Source of the DNA: Candidatus Melainabacteria bacterium
GTDB taxonomy: Bacteria > Cyanobacteriota > Vampirovibrionia > LMEP-6097
Length of the DNA stretch: 40,589 nt
Assembly: GCA_018695135.1 (NCBI GenBank)
Contig: JABHOV010000081.1
Location: 1-40,589 of the forward strand
Direction: 5' to 3'
The notes below the pieces were generated by a model. The model was not told where the DNA came from and did not search any database. It saw nothing but the letters and a program-made list of their open reading frames with translations. How positions within the stretch are numbered: the stretch's first letter is position 1; the number at the start of each line of letters is the position of its first letter. A program made the position numbers and the translations under genes. Positions 7,358 through 15,625 of this stretch are shown piece by piece.

Positions 7358-7386
7358 TTGGAGCTAAATCTTCAGGCGTTTATAAT
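7358..7386 (+). promoter_or_regulatory. Promoter of the 7407 small gene or RNA
   Basis: TTGGAG (7358-7363), 17-base spacer, consensus TATAAT (7381-7386). The only thing downstream on this strand is the short open frame at 7407. It is one of the best-matching promoters in the window. Confidence 0.55.
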
Positions 7387-7406
7387 GCTTTAAGGATCCA
7401 CGGGAA

Positions 7407-7538
7407 ATGGCTTTTATTAGAGTTCCTGCGAAAGTTCCCTTTATCTTTACTAACGGAACTAGTGCGCCGCACCGTTCCGACCTTCTTTGTGTCGACATCA
7501 CTAGCAAAACAGGGTTTTGCAGGATGTCTATTAGTTGA
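7407..7538 (+). CDS. Possible 43-residue small protein, or a small RNA
   Basis: ATG to TGA, 43 codons, behind a good promoter and an AAGGA site (7392-7396) ten bases before the ATG. The peptide starts MAFIRVPAKVPFIF and contains two Cys near its end; nothing recognised. Inside the frame is a hairpin, GGAAC (7455-7459) to GTTCC (7474-7478), with an inner GTGC-GCC-GCAC stem, so the transcript might act as RNA. The frame overlaps the convergent stop of the next gene by eight bases. Both readings stay open. Confidence 0.35.
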   Translation: MAFIRVPAKVPFIFTNGTSAPHRSDLLCVDITSKTGFCRMSIS

Positions 7539-7938
7539 AATTGGGTAATTGAGGTTCTACCATTGCATCTGGATCTAGGCTTAGCATCTCTATTAATGCC
7601 TCTTGCTTAGAGCTGAGCTGTTCAAAATCTACCAATTGACTATTGAGCTTTTTGTTGAGCTCTATAAGCTTGTGAAGCTCCTCATATAGGTTTTTAAGCT
7701 CTTTTTCACGTTCAGTAAGCTGCCAGCTAAGTCTTTGAACATCAAAGTTTTTGTTTTCAAGCTCTTGCGAAACCAGCTCTATCTCTGAGTTATCCTGGTC
7801 TTTACGGCTTTTGCGGTATTGAATAAAATCACGGGTTTGTTCATAATCAGCATTCCAGAGATCGTCAAATCCCATAAGATCAAGTTCTGTAGGTGTTTCT
7901 ACGGCTGCTTTGCCTATTGGTATATGCTTATTGTCCAT
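7531..7938 (-). CDS. Unknown coiled-coil protein
   Basis: 135 residues. Residues about 45-115 are a long heptad coiled coil (ELENKNFDVQRLSW, then repeated Glu/Lys/Leu heptads), with a short N-terminal segment DLMGFDDLWNADYEQTRDF that looks like a binding motif. No signal peptide or membrane segment. It is transcribed away from the larger coiled-coil gene at 8047, with about 110 bases between, so the two may be related in job, perhaps partners in a filament or division-linked structure; this is inference. Its promoter is leaderless in type. Confidence 0.75.
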   Translation of the reverse strand: MDNKHIPIGKAAVETPTELDLMGFDDLWNADYEQTRDFIQYRKSRKDQDNSEIELVSQELENKNFDVQRLSWQLTEREKELKNLYEELHKLIELNKKLNSQLVDFEQLSSKQEALIEMLSLDPDAMVEPQLPNFN

Positions 7939-7946
7939 CTGCCTAT

Positions 7947-7974
7947 ATTTTATCTGATTAATCTATTAAGTCAA
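7947..7974 (-). promoter_or_regulatory. Promoter, leaderless type, for the 7938 gene
   Basis: On the minus strand: TTGACT (complement of 7969-7974), 16-base spacer, TAAAAT (complement of 7947-7952), then eight bases to the ATG. The -35 matches consensus in five of six bases. It is the clearest case in the window of a start codon directly behind a promoter. Confidence 0.7.
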
Positions 7975-7993
7975 GGATTTCAAGTTCATCTAC

Positions 7994-8024
7994 TTGCACA
8001 CTCTTGCAAATCTTCCTGTATAAT
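7994..8024 (+). promoter_or_regulatory. Promoter of the 8047 coiled-coil gene
   Basis: TTGCAC (7994-7999), 19-base spacer, TATAAT (8019-8024), ATG 22 bases further. It lies back to back with the promoter of the 7938 gene. Confidence 0.5.
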
Positions 8025-8046
8025 TGATTACTAGAGTTAATTATTT

Positions 8047-8973
8047 ATGCACGAAGAGGGAATATCAGAGACTAATATAGAAATGAAGCCAACTGTAAAA
8101 ACAGTAGCTCGCAAAAAGCCGGTTATTACCGAGCCGATAATATCTGAAACTCATAATTTACCAGCGATTTTAAGTGAAAGTCCTGATGCACTAGAAGCGA
8201 GCATCAAAAAAATTGAAAAACACCTTAGTTCTTTAATGGAACAACAATCAGGTGTTTCTGCAGAATTCAATGCTTTAATGGATGGCTATGTTAACAAAGC
8301 TAATGAGAGTCAGGAATTCAAAGTTAGATACGAAGGTCTTAATTCTCAAGTTGAAGATCTTAAAACTGAATACAAAACTCTTAAAGTAAACAATAAAAAA
8401 TACAAAGATGAGCTTGAAGCTGCCAAGGAAGCTCTTCGTGCTTCTGAGTCTGATTTACAGAGAAGTCACAAAGATCTATTAACTCAGAAAAAACATTATG
8501 ACGAACAAATTTCTGATTACACAGAAGAACGAGAGAGACTGAAAACAAGGCTCAAACAATTAACTGATTACAAAGACAAAAGTACTGCTGAATATAACAA
8601 ACTTAAAACTGAGTTTCTTGAACTACAATATCAAGCAAAACAAAATCAACAAGAGAAAGACGTTGCCACAGAAACTGCTGATCGAGCGGTTAAGGAGTCA
8701 CACAAGATTGTTGACGAGCTTAAAGACAAACTTGAACTTAGAACTAGAGAGATTGAATATAAAGATGCGCTATTGAATCAATTGATTAAGCAAATCTCTG
8801 CAGATGATTCAATCAAAGATGCTATGCGCGGTGACATCAAAAATATTAAACAAGAAAGACCAAGACCAGAGACTCGCAGCACTGAACCTATTGCTGACTT
8901 TGGTGCTGAAACTCCTAATGGACTCAAGATTAAAGATCCAGCGTCTCGGACTTGGGGCTCTTTTCGTAACTAA
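8047..8973 (+). CDS. Long coiled-coil protein
   Basis: 308 residues. Residues about 50-265 form one nearly unbroken coiled coil rich in Lys, Glu, Leu and Gln (SMC- or kinetochore-like in look), with flexible ends: an N-terminal Thr/Pro/Lys segment and a C-terminal basic, Pro-rich tail ending ASRTWGSFRN. No signal peptide. No named family recognised; such proteins often act as scaffolds or filaments. The amidase gene starts nine bases after its stop, so they form an operon, which points to a link with cell-wall splitting or cell shape. Confidence 0.8.
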   Translation: MHEEGISETNIEMKPTVKTVARKKPVITEPIISETHNLPAILSESPDALEASIKKIEKHLSSLMEQQSGVSAEFNALMDGYVNKANESQEFKVRYEGLNSQVEDLKTEYKTLKVNNKKYKDELEAAKEALRASESDLQRSHKDLLTQKKHYDEQISDYTEERERLKTRLKQLTDYKDKSTAEYNKLKTEFLELQYQAKQNQQEKDVATETADRAVKESHKIVDELKDKLELRTREIEYKDALLNQLIKQISADDSIKDAMRGDIKNIKQERPRPETRSTEPIADFGAETPNGLKIKDPASRTWGSFRN

Positions 8974-8982
8974 TTAAATTAG

Positions 8983-10107
8983 ATGGGATTGATCACCTAC
9001 CCTCCTAATAAACACGAGACTGATAGCAAGTCTATATTTTTTATTGGCTCTGCTGATGAGACTTGCCGTATTAATGATCAGAGAGTTGATCTTGCTGACA
9101 ATGGCAATTTTGCATATGTAGTGAGCCTCAAACTCGGTAATAATCAATTTAGGATCGATATAGACGGTGAGAGTCAAGAATATACCATTGTTGGTGTCAA
9201 GCCTGATGAGCCGCATCCTATTGCATATGGTCGTATCTATGACTCGTTTCCAGCGAAGCAACCAAGTAAAAAAAATATACTACGGAGTATTTTAGTTTCT
9301 GAAAATCAAATAGAGATTCCGCTTAATCGCGCTCCAATGTGTAACTTGGAGAGACTTGGTAAGTACAAATATTTTCTGGATTTGCCTGATACTGACATGG
9401 ATCTAGATTGGGTTCATTATCAAACTCAATCAGGTTCAATTATTATTGGAGAGGTGATTCGCTCTAAGATTCCTATTATTTTCAAAAAGCCTGTTGCTTC
9501 TATTAATGAAAAATGGGAAAATAATTCACTGGTTCTTGAGATTGAATATTACCAGCAAGACTTTGCAGTATGCATAGACCCTGGTCATGGAGGCGAGCAA
9601 ATGGGCTCACGCTCTCCCAAAGGTATCTGGGAAAAAGAACTCAACTTGAGTTTTGCACAATTGCTTAAAGAAGAACTTATCAATCTCAATGTGAGTACTA
9701 TAATGACTCGAGATGAGGATGAGTTTGTTAGTCTTGATGAGCGTGTTAATTACGCAGAAGAGGAAGATAGTTTATTGTTTTTATCGATTCATCATAACGC
9801 CTTGCCTGATGCACGTGATCCCAATTTAGAGCGCGGTGCTTCTTGTCATTATTTTCACGAACAAAGTAAACCCTTCGCTAATTATTTACTCAACAAAGTT
9901 GTTGAACATACTGAATTAAGTTATTCGGGTTTGTTTAGACAAAACCTCCATGTACTTAGAGAGAATCCAGATAGGATTTCTGTGCTCCTTGAGCTTGGTT
10001 ATTTAATTCATCCTCTTGAGTCTGAATTGATTAGTAGTGCTGATTTTCAGGCTAAAACAGCCAGAATAGTAGCGAAGGCTATTAAAAACTTCTTTTTACA
10101 AGACTAG
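8983..10107 (+). CDS. N-acetylmuramoyl-L-alanine amidase (Amidase_3)
   Basis: 374 residues. N-terminal part (1-75) is a beta-rich, Ig-like module with FFIGSADETCRINDQRV. The catalytic Amidase_3 domain covers about 190-372: DPGHGG (zinc His, about 200), GIWEKELNLSF (zinc Glu), SIHHNA (zinc His, about 269) and LLELGYL (catalytic Glu, about 337). The enzyme cuts the bond between N-acetylmuramic acid and the stem peptide. All four key residues are present. No signal peptide or membrane anchor can be seen at this start, odd for an enzyme acting on the wall; another export route or a wrong start is possible, but no upstream start would add a signal. Confidence 0.9.
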   Translation: MGLITYPPNKHETDSKSIFFIGSADETCRINDQRVDLADNGNFAYVVSLKLGNNQFRIDIDGESQEYTIVGVKPDEPHPIAYGRIYDSFPAKQPSKKNILRSILVSENQIEIPLNRAPMCNLERLGKYKYFLDLPDTDMDLDWVHYQTQSGSIIIGEVIRSKIPIIFKKPVASINEKWENNSLVLEIEYYQQDFAVCIDPGHGGEQMGSRSPKGIWEKELNLSFAQLLKEELINLNVSTIMTRDEDEFVSLDERVNYAEEEDSLLFLSIHHNALPDARDPNLERGASCHYFHEQSKPFANYLLNKVVEHTELSYSGLFRQNLHVLRENPDRISVLLELGYLIHPLESELISSADFQAKTARIVAKAIKNFFLQD

Positions 10108-10128
10108 ACCTGTCGGCTGAGACAGGTC
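10107..10128 (+). terminator. Hairpin after the amidase gene
   Basis: Perfect stem GACCTGTC (10107-10114) and GACAGGTC (10121-10128), six-base loop, starting on the last base of the amidase stop codon. No T-run follows, so it may protect or mark the mRNA end instead of ending transcription itself. Confidence 0.5.
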
Positions 10129-10171
10129 GCTTAAAAAGGTGTGTCACCATGCTGAATGAGGTGTTACTCCT

Positions 10172-10261
10172 TTGAAAAATTTCAATTTTAGTAACAAATC
10201 TAGCAACAAAAGCAACAAAAGCAACAAAAGATTAAAAAATGATTCTGGATACACGTCATGA
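10172..10261 (+). CDS. Possible 29-residue Asn/Lys/Ser peptide before nadB
   Basis: TTG at 10172 to TGA at 10259-10261. It holds three tandem nine-base units gcaacaaaa (10203-10229) that read as repeats of Ser-Asn-Lys. The stop overlaps an ATG (10258) that is in frame with nadB, the ATGA arrangement of coupled genes. No Shine-Dalgarno site is visible and the start is TTG, so this may be just repeat DNA in the leader. Confidence 0.2.
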   Translation: MKNFNFSNKSSNKSNKSNKRLKNDSGYTS

Positions 10262-10326
10262 TATATAATTATGGTGATTGCAGGCAGGATAAAGCAGTTT
10301 GTCATTTACCTGTAATTCAATTTCTT

Positions 10327-12003
10327 ATGCAAGAATACGTTAATCATTTTGATACTGTTGTTATCGGTTCAGGTTTGGCTGGTCTCAACTTGGCTCGCAA
10401 GCTTGCTGCTGCTGGACAAAATGTTTTTATCTGCTCCAAACACGCAATTACTGAAGGATCGAGTAAATATGCCCAGGGTGGTGTTGCTGTTGTTAATCCA
10501 GCTAACTTGGAAGATAGTTTAGAGAGTCATATTGCTGACACTCTCAAGTCTGGTCAGGGGCTTTGTAATGAGTCTGTTGTTACGTCGATACTTAGCCGTT
10601 CTTGGGCTCAAGTAAATGAGTTGATTGAACTTGGAGTTCAATTTGATGATGGTTTTAATTTAGAAGGTTCACATAGCTATAACCGCATTATGCATGTTGG
10701 CGATGCTACTGGTAGAGCTGTTATTAAACCATTGATTGATGCTGTTTCTCGTGATAACAAGATTTTTGTTTCACAAGGCTATGAAGCTATGAGTTTAATT
10801 AAAGTCAAAAATGGCTCTAAAGTCATCGGGGTCAAACTTGAAACCCTTTCAGGACAGGATATGGAAGACATTAACCAACGTGTTATGGCTATTGATGTTT
10901 GGGCTGATAATGTAGTACTTGCTACAGGCGGACTTGGAGCATTGTTTCAAGAAACTACTAATCCTGAACTACTGCGTGGTGATGGAATTGCACTTGCTTA
11001 TGATGCTGGTGCCAAAATAGAAAACTTGGAGTTTGTTCAGTTTCACCCCACCGTTTTTAAGGCTAAATCAGGGAAGAACTTTTTGATCTCGGAAACACTT
11101 CGAGGTGCTGGTGCTCAGTTACGCAATTCCAAAAAAGCGCTTTTTGCAGAGAACTATCATCCTGATGCTGAAATGGCAACCAGGGATATAGTCAGTAGAG
11201 CAATCGTCTCTGAGATGCGCAAGACCGATTCTGATTTTGTTTATGTAGATGCAACTAAATTATCTAAAGAGTTTTTGGAAAAAGAATTCCCTACTATTTA
11301 TAATTATTGTTTAGCGGTGGGATATGACCTTGCTACTGACCTGCTTCCAGTAAGGCCAGCTGCTCATTATAGTATAGGCGGTATCAAAACTGATATTAAT
11401 GGTAAAACCAATGTCGATGGCTTATATGCAATTGGTGAGTGTGCCTCTAATGGTTTTCATGGTGCTAATAGATTAGCTAGTAACTCTTTACTTGAATGTA
11501 TTGTTTGTGCTGATTTTATTGCTGAATCCATTCTTGGTCTTGAAGTGGATGGAGAAGTTAATCAAAAACTAACAGATAGTATTGTGCAAATGGAATCTAC
11601 TCGCTCGCTTGATGAAAACGAGTTTGATGAAGATGAAGAGATTGAATACTGTTCTGATTACCAGTTGACTAATATTTTTGAAGAGCAAGAAGCTCTAGAT
11701 GCCAACTTTGATTTGATTAGACAAGTAATTTCAAAGAATCTTGGTGTCGAGAGAAGAGAAAAATCCATTCGTTCTACTTTAAAATACCTTGAATCACTTG
11801 ATGACTGTAAAGAGAAGACAGTTGCTACTTTACTTACCAACTCTGCCTTACAACGTAAAGAAAGTCGAGGTGCACATTATAGGGTTGATTCACCGAAGAG
11901 CTTGAATGCACAGGCGAGGTCTACTATTTTGTCTAAAGATTCAATGACAATCAAGGACTCGGATAGACCAAGAAGAATTGTACAAAAGGTTGCTGCCAAG
12001 TGA
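10327..12003 (+). CDS. nadB: L-aspartate oxidase
   Basis: 558 residues from ATG 10327; an upstream in-frame ATG at 10258 adds 23 residues not typical of the family. The FAD-binding GSGLAGLNLA begins about 14 residues in, as usual in NadB. Further family marks: SKYAQGGVAVV, GATGRAV-type region (GDATGRAVIKPL), RPAAHYSIGG and GFHGANRLASNSLLE (about 375-390). The enzyme oxidises L-aspartate to iminoaspartate, the first step of NAD synthesis; nadA and nadC are not in this window. A long acidic insert (ENEFDEDEEIEY) precedes the C-terminal helical domain. The stop overlaps the gltX start by the four bases GTGA, so the two genes are coupled. Confidence 0.95.
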   Translation: MQEYVNHFDTVVIGSGLAGLNLARKLAAAGQNVFICSKHAITEGSSKYAQGGVAVVNPANLEDSLESHIADTLKSGQGLCNESVVTSILSRSWAQVNELIELGVQFDDGFNLEGSHSYNRIMHVGDATGRAVIKPLIDAVSRDNKIFVSQGYEAMSLIKVKNGSKVIGVKLETLSGQDMEDINQRVMAIDVWADNVVLATGGLGALFQETTNPELLRGDGIALAYDAGAKIENLEFVQFHPTVFKAKSGKNFLISETLRGAGAQLRNSKKALFAENYHPDAEMATRDIVSRAIVSEMRKTDSDFVYVDATKLSKEFLEKEFPTIYNYCLAVGYDLATDLLPVRPAAHYSIGGIKTDINGKTNVDGLYAIGECASNGFHGANRLASNSLLECIVCADFIAESILGLEVDGEVNQKLTDSIVQMESTRSLDENEFDEDEEIEYCSDYQLTNIFEEQEALDANFDLIRQVISKNLGVERREKSIRSTLKYLESLDDCKEKTVATLLTNSALQRKESRGAHYRVDSPKSLNAQARSTILSKDSMTIKDSDRPRRIVQKVAAK

Positions 12004-13403
12004 TTAAAACAAGAATCGCACCAAGTCCAACAGGTAACCTGCATCTAGGTACCGTAAGAACAGCACTTTATAATCAATTACTAGCAAAGTCATTAGCTGG
12101 TAAATTTTGCTTCCGTTTGGAAGATACTGATAGAACCAGAAGCAATGAGGATTTTACTAAAGAAATTATCGAGGGCTTTAAATGGCTCAATATTGATTGG
12201 GACGGAGACATGGTTCGTCAGTCTGAAAGAGGATCACATTATCAGGAATATGTTGATCAGTTAATTGCTAATTCTAAGGCTTACAAGTGTTATGCCAATG
12301 CCGAAGAGTTAGAGGAAATGCGCAAAGCACAAAGAGCCAAGAAACTTCCCGAGGGCTATGACAATCGTGGACGCAAATTAAGCACTGAGCAGATTAAGCA
12401 ATATGAAAGCGATGAGCGCAAATTTGTTATTCGCTTGAATTTAGGAATTGATCGTAATATTGAATGGAATGATGTTGTTAGAGGTCCGATGTCTATTAAT
12501 ACCAAAGATATAGGTGGTGATCCAATCATTCAAAAGTTTGATGGTCAAGTACTTTACAATTTTGCTGTTGTTGTTGATGATCATGCTATGGAAATGACGC
12601 ATGTTTTTAGAGGTGAGGATCATTTAACCAATACTGCAAAACAAATTGCAATTTACCAAGCTCTTGATTTTCAACAACCTATTTTTGGACATCTGCCTTT
12701 GATTTTTACCAAAGACAAACAAAAATTGTCTAAGCGCAAACACGGTGATATAGCGGGTGTAGACAAATATCGCAAAGAGGGTTATTTACCTGAGGCTTTG
12801 GTTAATTATTTAATTGCTACTAGTTATAGTGCGATTGACGATACTGAGATTTATAGTCTTGATGAATCTGCTAAGACTTTTGACCCACATCGAATAAGTA
12901 AAAGCCCAGCGATTTATGATATTGCCAAGCTCAATTGGTTTAATAGAGAATATATCAGCAAGTTTAGTCATGATGAGTTGATGGCTCATTTGAAACCCTA
13001 TCTCAAATATGATTTGTCTGTTTTTACTGAGACTCAACAAACTGATTTGATTGATGCAATTAGAGGCAACCTAAACAAGTTTGATGAAATTAATAACAAT
13101 GTTTCTTACTTCTTTGATGACGAAGAAATTGAAGAAAAACAAATCAAGTTTGTAGATGAAGGTAAACCGGTTTTAAACAAACTTCTTGATGTTTTATCTG
13201 CCGATGGTTTTGACTTTAGCAACGCTAGTCAAATCAAAGAAGAAATTAACAAGATTGGTGAAGAACTTGGACTCAAGGCTAAGCAATTATTTTGGCCTAT
13301 ACGCCTTGCACTTAGCTCAAGATCACATGGTCCTGACTTGGGATTTGTTATATCCTTATTGGGCAAAGACAAGTCTCTGGCTAGGCTCTCTAAGCATGTC
13401 TAA
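12000..13403 (+). CDS. gltX: Glutamyl-tRNA synthetase
   Basis: 467 residues, GTG start overlapping the nadB stop. Class I synthetase: HLGT (HIGH motif, residue 15) in RIAPSPTGNLHLGT, and KLSKRKHGD (KMSKS motif, about 241). The catalytic half is followed by the helical anticodon-binding domain. It loads glutamate on tRNA-Glu, and in organisms without glutaminyl-tRNA synthetase also on tRNA-Gln; which applies here cannot be told. Length fits the family (460-500). The 86-base repeat copy B follows in the downstream gap. Confidence 0.97.
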   Translation: MIKTRIAPSPTGNLHLGTVRTALYNQLLAKSLAGKFCFRLEDTDRTRSNEDFTKEIIEGFKWLNIDWDGDMVRQSERGSHYQEYVDQLIANSKAYKCYANAEELEEMRKAQRAKKLPEGYDNRGRKLSTEQIKQYESDERKFVIRLNLGIDRNIEWNDVVRGPMSINTKDIGGDPIIQKFDGQVLYNFAVVVDDHAMEMTHVFRGEDHLTNTAKQIAIYQALDFQQPIFGHLPLIFTKDKQKLSKRKHGDIAGVDKYRKEGYLPEALVNYLIATSYSAIDDTEIYSLDESAKTFDPHRISKSPAIYDIAKLNWFNREYISKFSHDELMAHLKPYLKYDLSVFTETQQTDLIDAIRGNLNKFDEINNNVSYFFDDEEIEEKQIKFVDEGKPVLNKLLDVLSADGFDFSNASQIKEEINKIGEELGLKAKQLFWPIRLALSSRSHGPDLGFVISLLGKDKSLARLSKHV

Positions 13404-13440
13404 GTTTTAGACCCCCGTTTTCTTGTTTTATCCTAGAAAG

Positions 13441-13526
13441 GACACGGTGAAAAACGAAGTTTTTCTAGTCGGGTCCATAAAAAAGGTTCTGACCGTGCGC
13501 TGCACGTGTCAGATAAGGGTTTAGAC
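13441..13526 (+). repeat. 86-base dispersed element, copy B
   Basis: Inverted relative to copy A at 1936-2021, about 87% identical over 86 bases without gaps. Hairpins: GAAAAAC-GAA-GTTTTTC (13449-13465) and CGTGC-GCT-GCACG (about 13494-13506). It fills the gap between gltX and the next gene, ending 30 bases before that ATG, so the next gene's promoter sits at or after its right edge. Confidence 0.8.
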
Positions 13527-13556
13527 ATTAGATTTTTTAGTGTATCCTTAAAGTAG

Positions 13557-14135
13557 ATGCCAGGTTTAATGACTAAAAAAACAGATTTAGTTGCAAAGAA
13601 ACAAGAAATTCGCAGAGCTGCTAGAGCTCAGTTAGAATTAGTTGCTGCTGACCGAGAAGATTTTTATGCAAGACAAGCTGACTTGATTAATCAAATTGAA
13701 ATGTCTGCTGAGTTTAAAAAAGCCAAAGTGATTTTGACTTATTACCCAATCGGTAATGAATTTGATTTAAGTTCGATGATTATTAGTAATCCCGACAAGA
13801 GATGGGTTTTAGCTAGAGCTATTGGAGCATCTCGGATGCTTTTGTTTGAAGCTGGTGAATTATTTGATTTGATTGAGACTAAGTTCGCTGTTAAAGCGCC
13901 TCCGGCAAACAATACTTTAGTCAATGTCTCTGACCTTGATTTGATACTTGTACCTGGTTTAGCTTTTTCCAAAACCAAACAAAGAATTGGTAGAGGTGGA
14001 GGTTATTACGATAGATTGTTGTCTACTGTAAAACCTAGTTGCAAAACAATTGGTATTTGTCCTAAAGAACTTGTCTTTGATACTTTATCCGTTGAGAAGC
14101 ATGACAAAAAAGTCAAGAAATTACTGGCTGTTTAA
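13557..14135 (+). CDS. 5-formyltetrahydrofolate cyclo-ligase
   Basis: 192 residues (an ATG at codon 5 is an alternative start). Family marks: the basic N-terminal helix with KKQEIRRAARAQL, YYPIGNEFDL in the substrate region, DLILVPGLAFSKTKQRIGRGGGYYDR (split here: LVPGLAF and GRGGGYYDR at about 144-152) for ATP and folate, and the C-terminal GICPKELVF. It converts 5-formyl-THF to 5,10-methenyl-THF using ATP. A TATCCT box eight bases before the ATG suggests another leaderless start. Its last 23 bases overlap the end of the convergent aroE gene, so no terminator fits between them. Confidence 0.93.
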   Translation: MPGLMTKKTDLVAKKQEIRRAARAQLELVAADREDFYARQADLINQIEMSAEFKKAKVILTYYPIGNEFDLSSMIISNPDKRWVLARAIGASRMLLFEAGELFDLIETKFAVKAPPANNTLVNVSDLDLILVPGLAFSKTKQRIGRGGGYYDRLLSTVKPSCKTIGICPKELVFDTLSVEKHDKKVKKLLAV

Positions 14136-14976
14136 AACCAGCACGCATTGCTTTAATTAAATCATCAGTGATTGCTTCACCGGTCCACAATGACAATGAT
14201 TGCACTGCTTGAAGAATCAACATCTCTGAACCATTGATAGTTACAAGCTTACATTTCTGTGCTTCTTGAATCAAACATGTGTCTTGGTAAATTAAATCAT
14301 AAATTATAGTACCTTCTCTTAGAAGTTCTAATTGAGCAATGCTGATTGGCATACCATTAGCTAGCCTGCCCTGCCCGACTGGTGTTGCGTTAATAATTAT
14401 TGCCGTGTCCTTAAGTTCAATATCTTCAGTGTAGAGTTTTAAATTCAATTTAGCTTTTTTGATTTGAGGTAGTGTACCTTCAACTTTGTGTACGTTTCTT
14501 ACATAGACATTAATCTCTTCCAGCCCCATATCATTAAGTGCAATGATGATTGCTCTAGATGCGCCGCCTGCTCCAATGATGCTGGCTTTTTTGCCCTTGA
14601 GCTCATGAGCATCTAGTGATTTGATAAAACCCCAGTAATCAGTGTTGTAGCCATGTAACTGACCATCTTTCATGACGAGAGTATTAGTTGCGCCGATTTT
14701 TTCTACTAAATGATCTCTATGATTTAGATACTTGAGAATAGTTTCTTTGTAAGGAATAGTTACATTGAGTCCATCAAGTTGTGAAGCTAAGACATTAACC
14801 TTGGATGCAAAGTTGGATGGATCAATTTCAAACTTGCTATATTCTCCATCAATGCCTAGATGTTTGAGACCTGCAAGTTGAATTTCTGGTGATTTACTGT
14901 GAGCTAAGCTGCAACCTATAAGACCAAGCTTGAAAAATCTGGACATGTAATCTTTATACCCTATTTTTACGCTCAT
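14113..14976 (-). CDS. aroE: Shikimate dehydrogenase
   Basis: 287 residues from ATG 14976; ATG 14946 would give a start (MSRFFKLGLIG) closer to most AroE proteins. Substrate-binding SLAHSKSP near residue 24, catalytic Lys in NVTIPYKETI, NTDYWGF with the catalytic Asp, and the NADP-binding GAGGASRA. It reduces 3-dehydroshikimate to shikimate in the aromatic amino acid pathway. A TATCTT box lies eight bases ahead of ATG 14976, which supports the longer form. The end overlaps the formyl-THF ligase gene by 23 bases. The start region is shared with the divergent gene at 14999, only 22 bases away. Confidence 0.94.
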   Translation of the reverse strand: MSVKIGYKDYMSRFFKLGLIGCSLAHSKSPEIQLAGLKHLGIDGEYSKFEIDPSNFASKVNVLASQLDGLNVTIPYKETILKYLNHRDHLVEKIGATNTLVMKDGQLHGYNTDYWGFIKSLDAHELKGKKASIIGAGGASRAIIIALNDMGLEEINVYVRNVHKVEGTLPQIKKAKLNLKLYTEDIELKDTAIIINATPVGQGRLANGMPISIAQLELLREGTIIYDLIYQDTCLIQEAQKCKLVTINGSEMLILQAVQSLSLWTGEAITDDLIKAMRAGFKQPVIS

Positions 14977-14992
14977 ATCATGATAAGATAAT
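14976..14992. promoter_or_regulatory. Shared divergent promoter region, aroE and 14999 gene
   Basis: GATAAT (14987-14992) lies six bases before the GTG at 14999 on the plus strand, and TATCTT (complement of 14985-14990) lies eight bases before the aroE ATG on the minus strand, so the two -10 boxes overlap. A perfect palindrome TATCATGATA covers 14976-14985. Polymerase cannot use both at once, so the genes may compete. Confidence 0.45.
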
Positions 14993-14998
14993 CCACCT

Positions 14999-15565
14999 GT
15001 GCGTGTAAGACATATTCAGCAATTTATCTCTCAAGAACATGCTTCTTGTAATTATAGGCATCATTTTACTGGTGACTTTTATCAAACTTGTTCAAGTGAG
15101 ATAATAGCTCGAACTTTATGTTGTGGTCATAAAACTGACCCAATTAATCCAAATGGTATAGCTAGTATTCATGATGCAATTGATGAATTATTTAACTCAG
15201 TGCTGATTGATTCTAATCAACGAGATATTCTTAAAGCTTTTACTCAAGAGATAGTCTCCAGTAATAAGATTAGAGATCTTGCTGCAGTTAGTGCTTCTTT
15301 GCATCTTAGAAAAAATAGCTGGATAGCTGATACTCATCTTTATAACTTAGGTTTGAGCTCTGTAGATGAGCTTGATCAACTTAGTTTAACAGAGCTTGAA
15401 AACTTGGTTGGTCAACAACAAGTTGAAGCAAATCGTGGATTAGTTGCTTTAAAAATGACAGTTATGAATGTAGCTAATGACCTGCAATTTAGTAATTTGC
15501 ACAAAGCCAAAGAGCGGATGAAGAGATTTACTGATAGATGGACAAAGTCTCATGCTCTTAGTTGA
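14999..15565 (+). CDS. Unknown protein
   Basis: 188 residues, GTG start six bases behind a GATAAT box. No family recognised. The first 45 residues contain three Cys and several His (HASCNYRHHF, YQTCSSE, TLCCGHKTD), which could bind a metal, but no standard zinc pattern is complete. The rest is helical and ends in a basic helix (AKERMKRFTDRWTK). No signal peptide. It is divergent from aroE and convergent with the phosphatase gene. Confidence 0.65.
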   Translation: MRVRHIQQFISQEHASCNYRHHFTGDFYQTCSSEIIARTLCCGHKTDPINPNGIASIHDAIDELFNSVLIDSNQRDILKAFTQEIVSSNKIRDLAAVSASLHLRKNSWIADTHLYNLGLSSVDELDQLSLTELENLVGQQQVEANRGLVALKMTVMNVANDLQFSNLHKAKERMKRFTDRWTKSHALS

Positions 15566-15625
15566 TATTTATTCTAATAACTTTCTTGTTTTGTTAACCG
15601 ATGCTTGCACCAATGTTCTTGATTT

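Noticed and set aside
7819-8034. 71-codon plus-strand frame opposite the 7938 gene
   Set aside because: Antisense shadow of a coiled-coil gene with a good promoter on the other strand.
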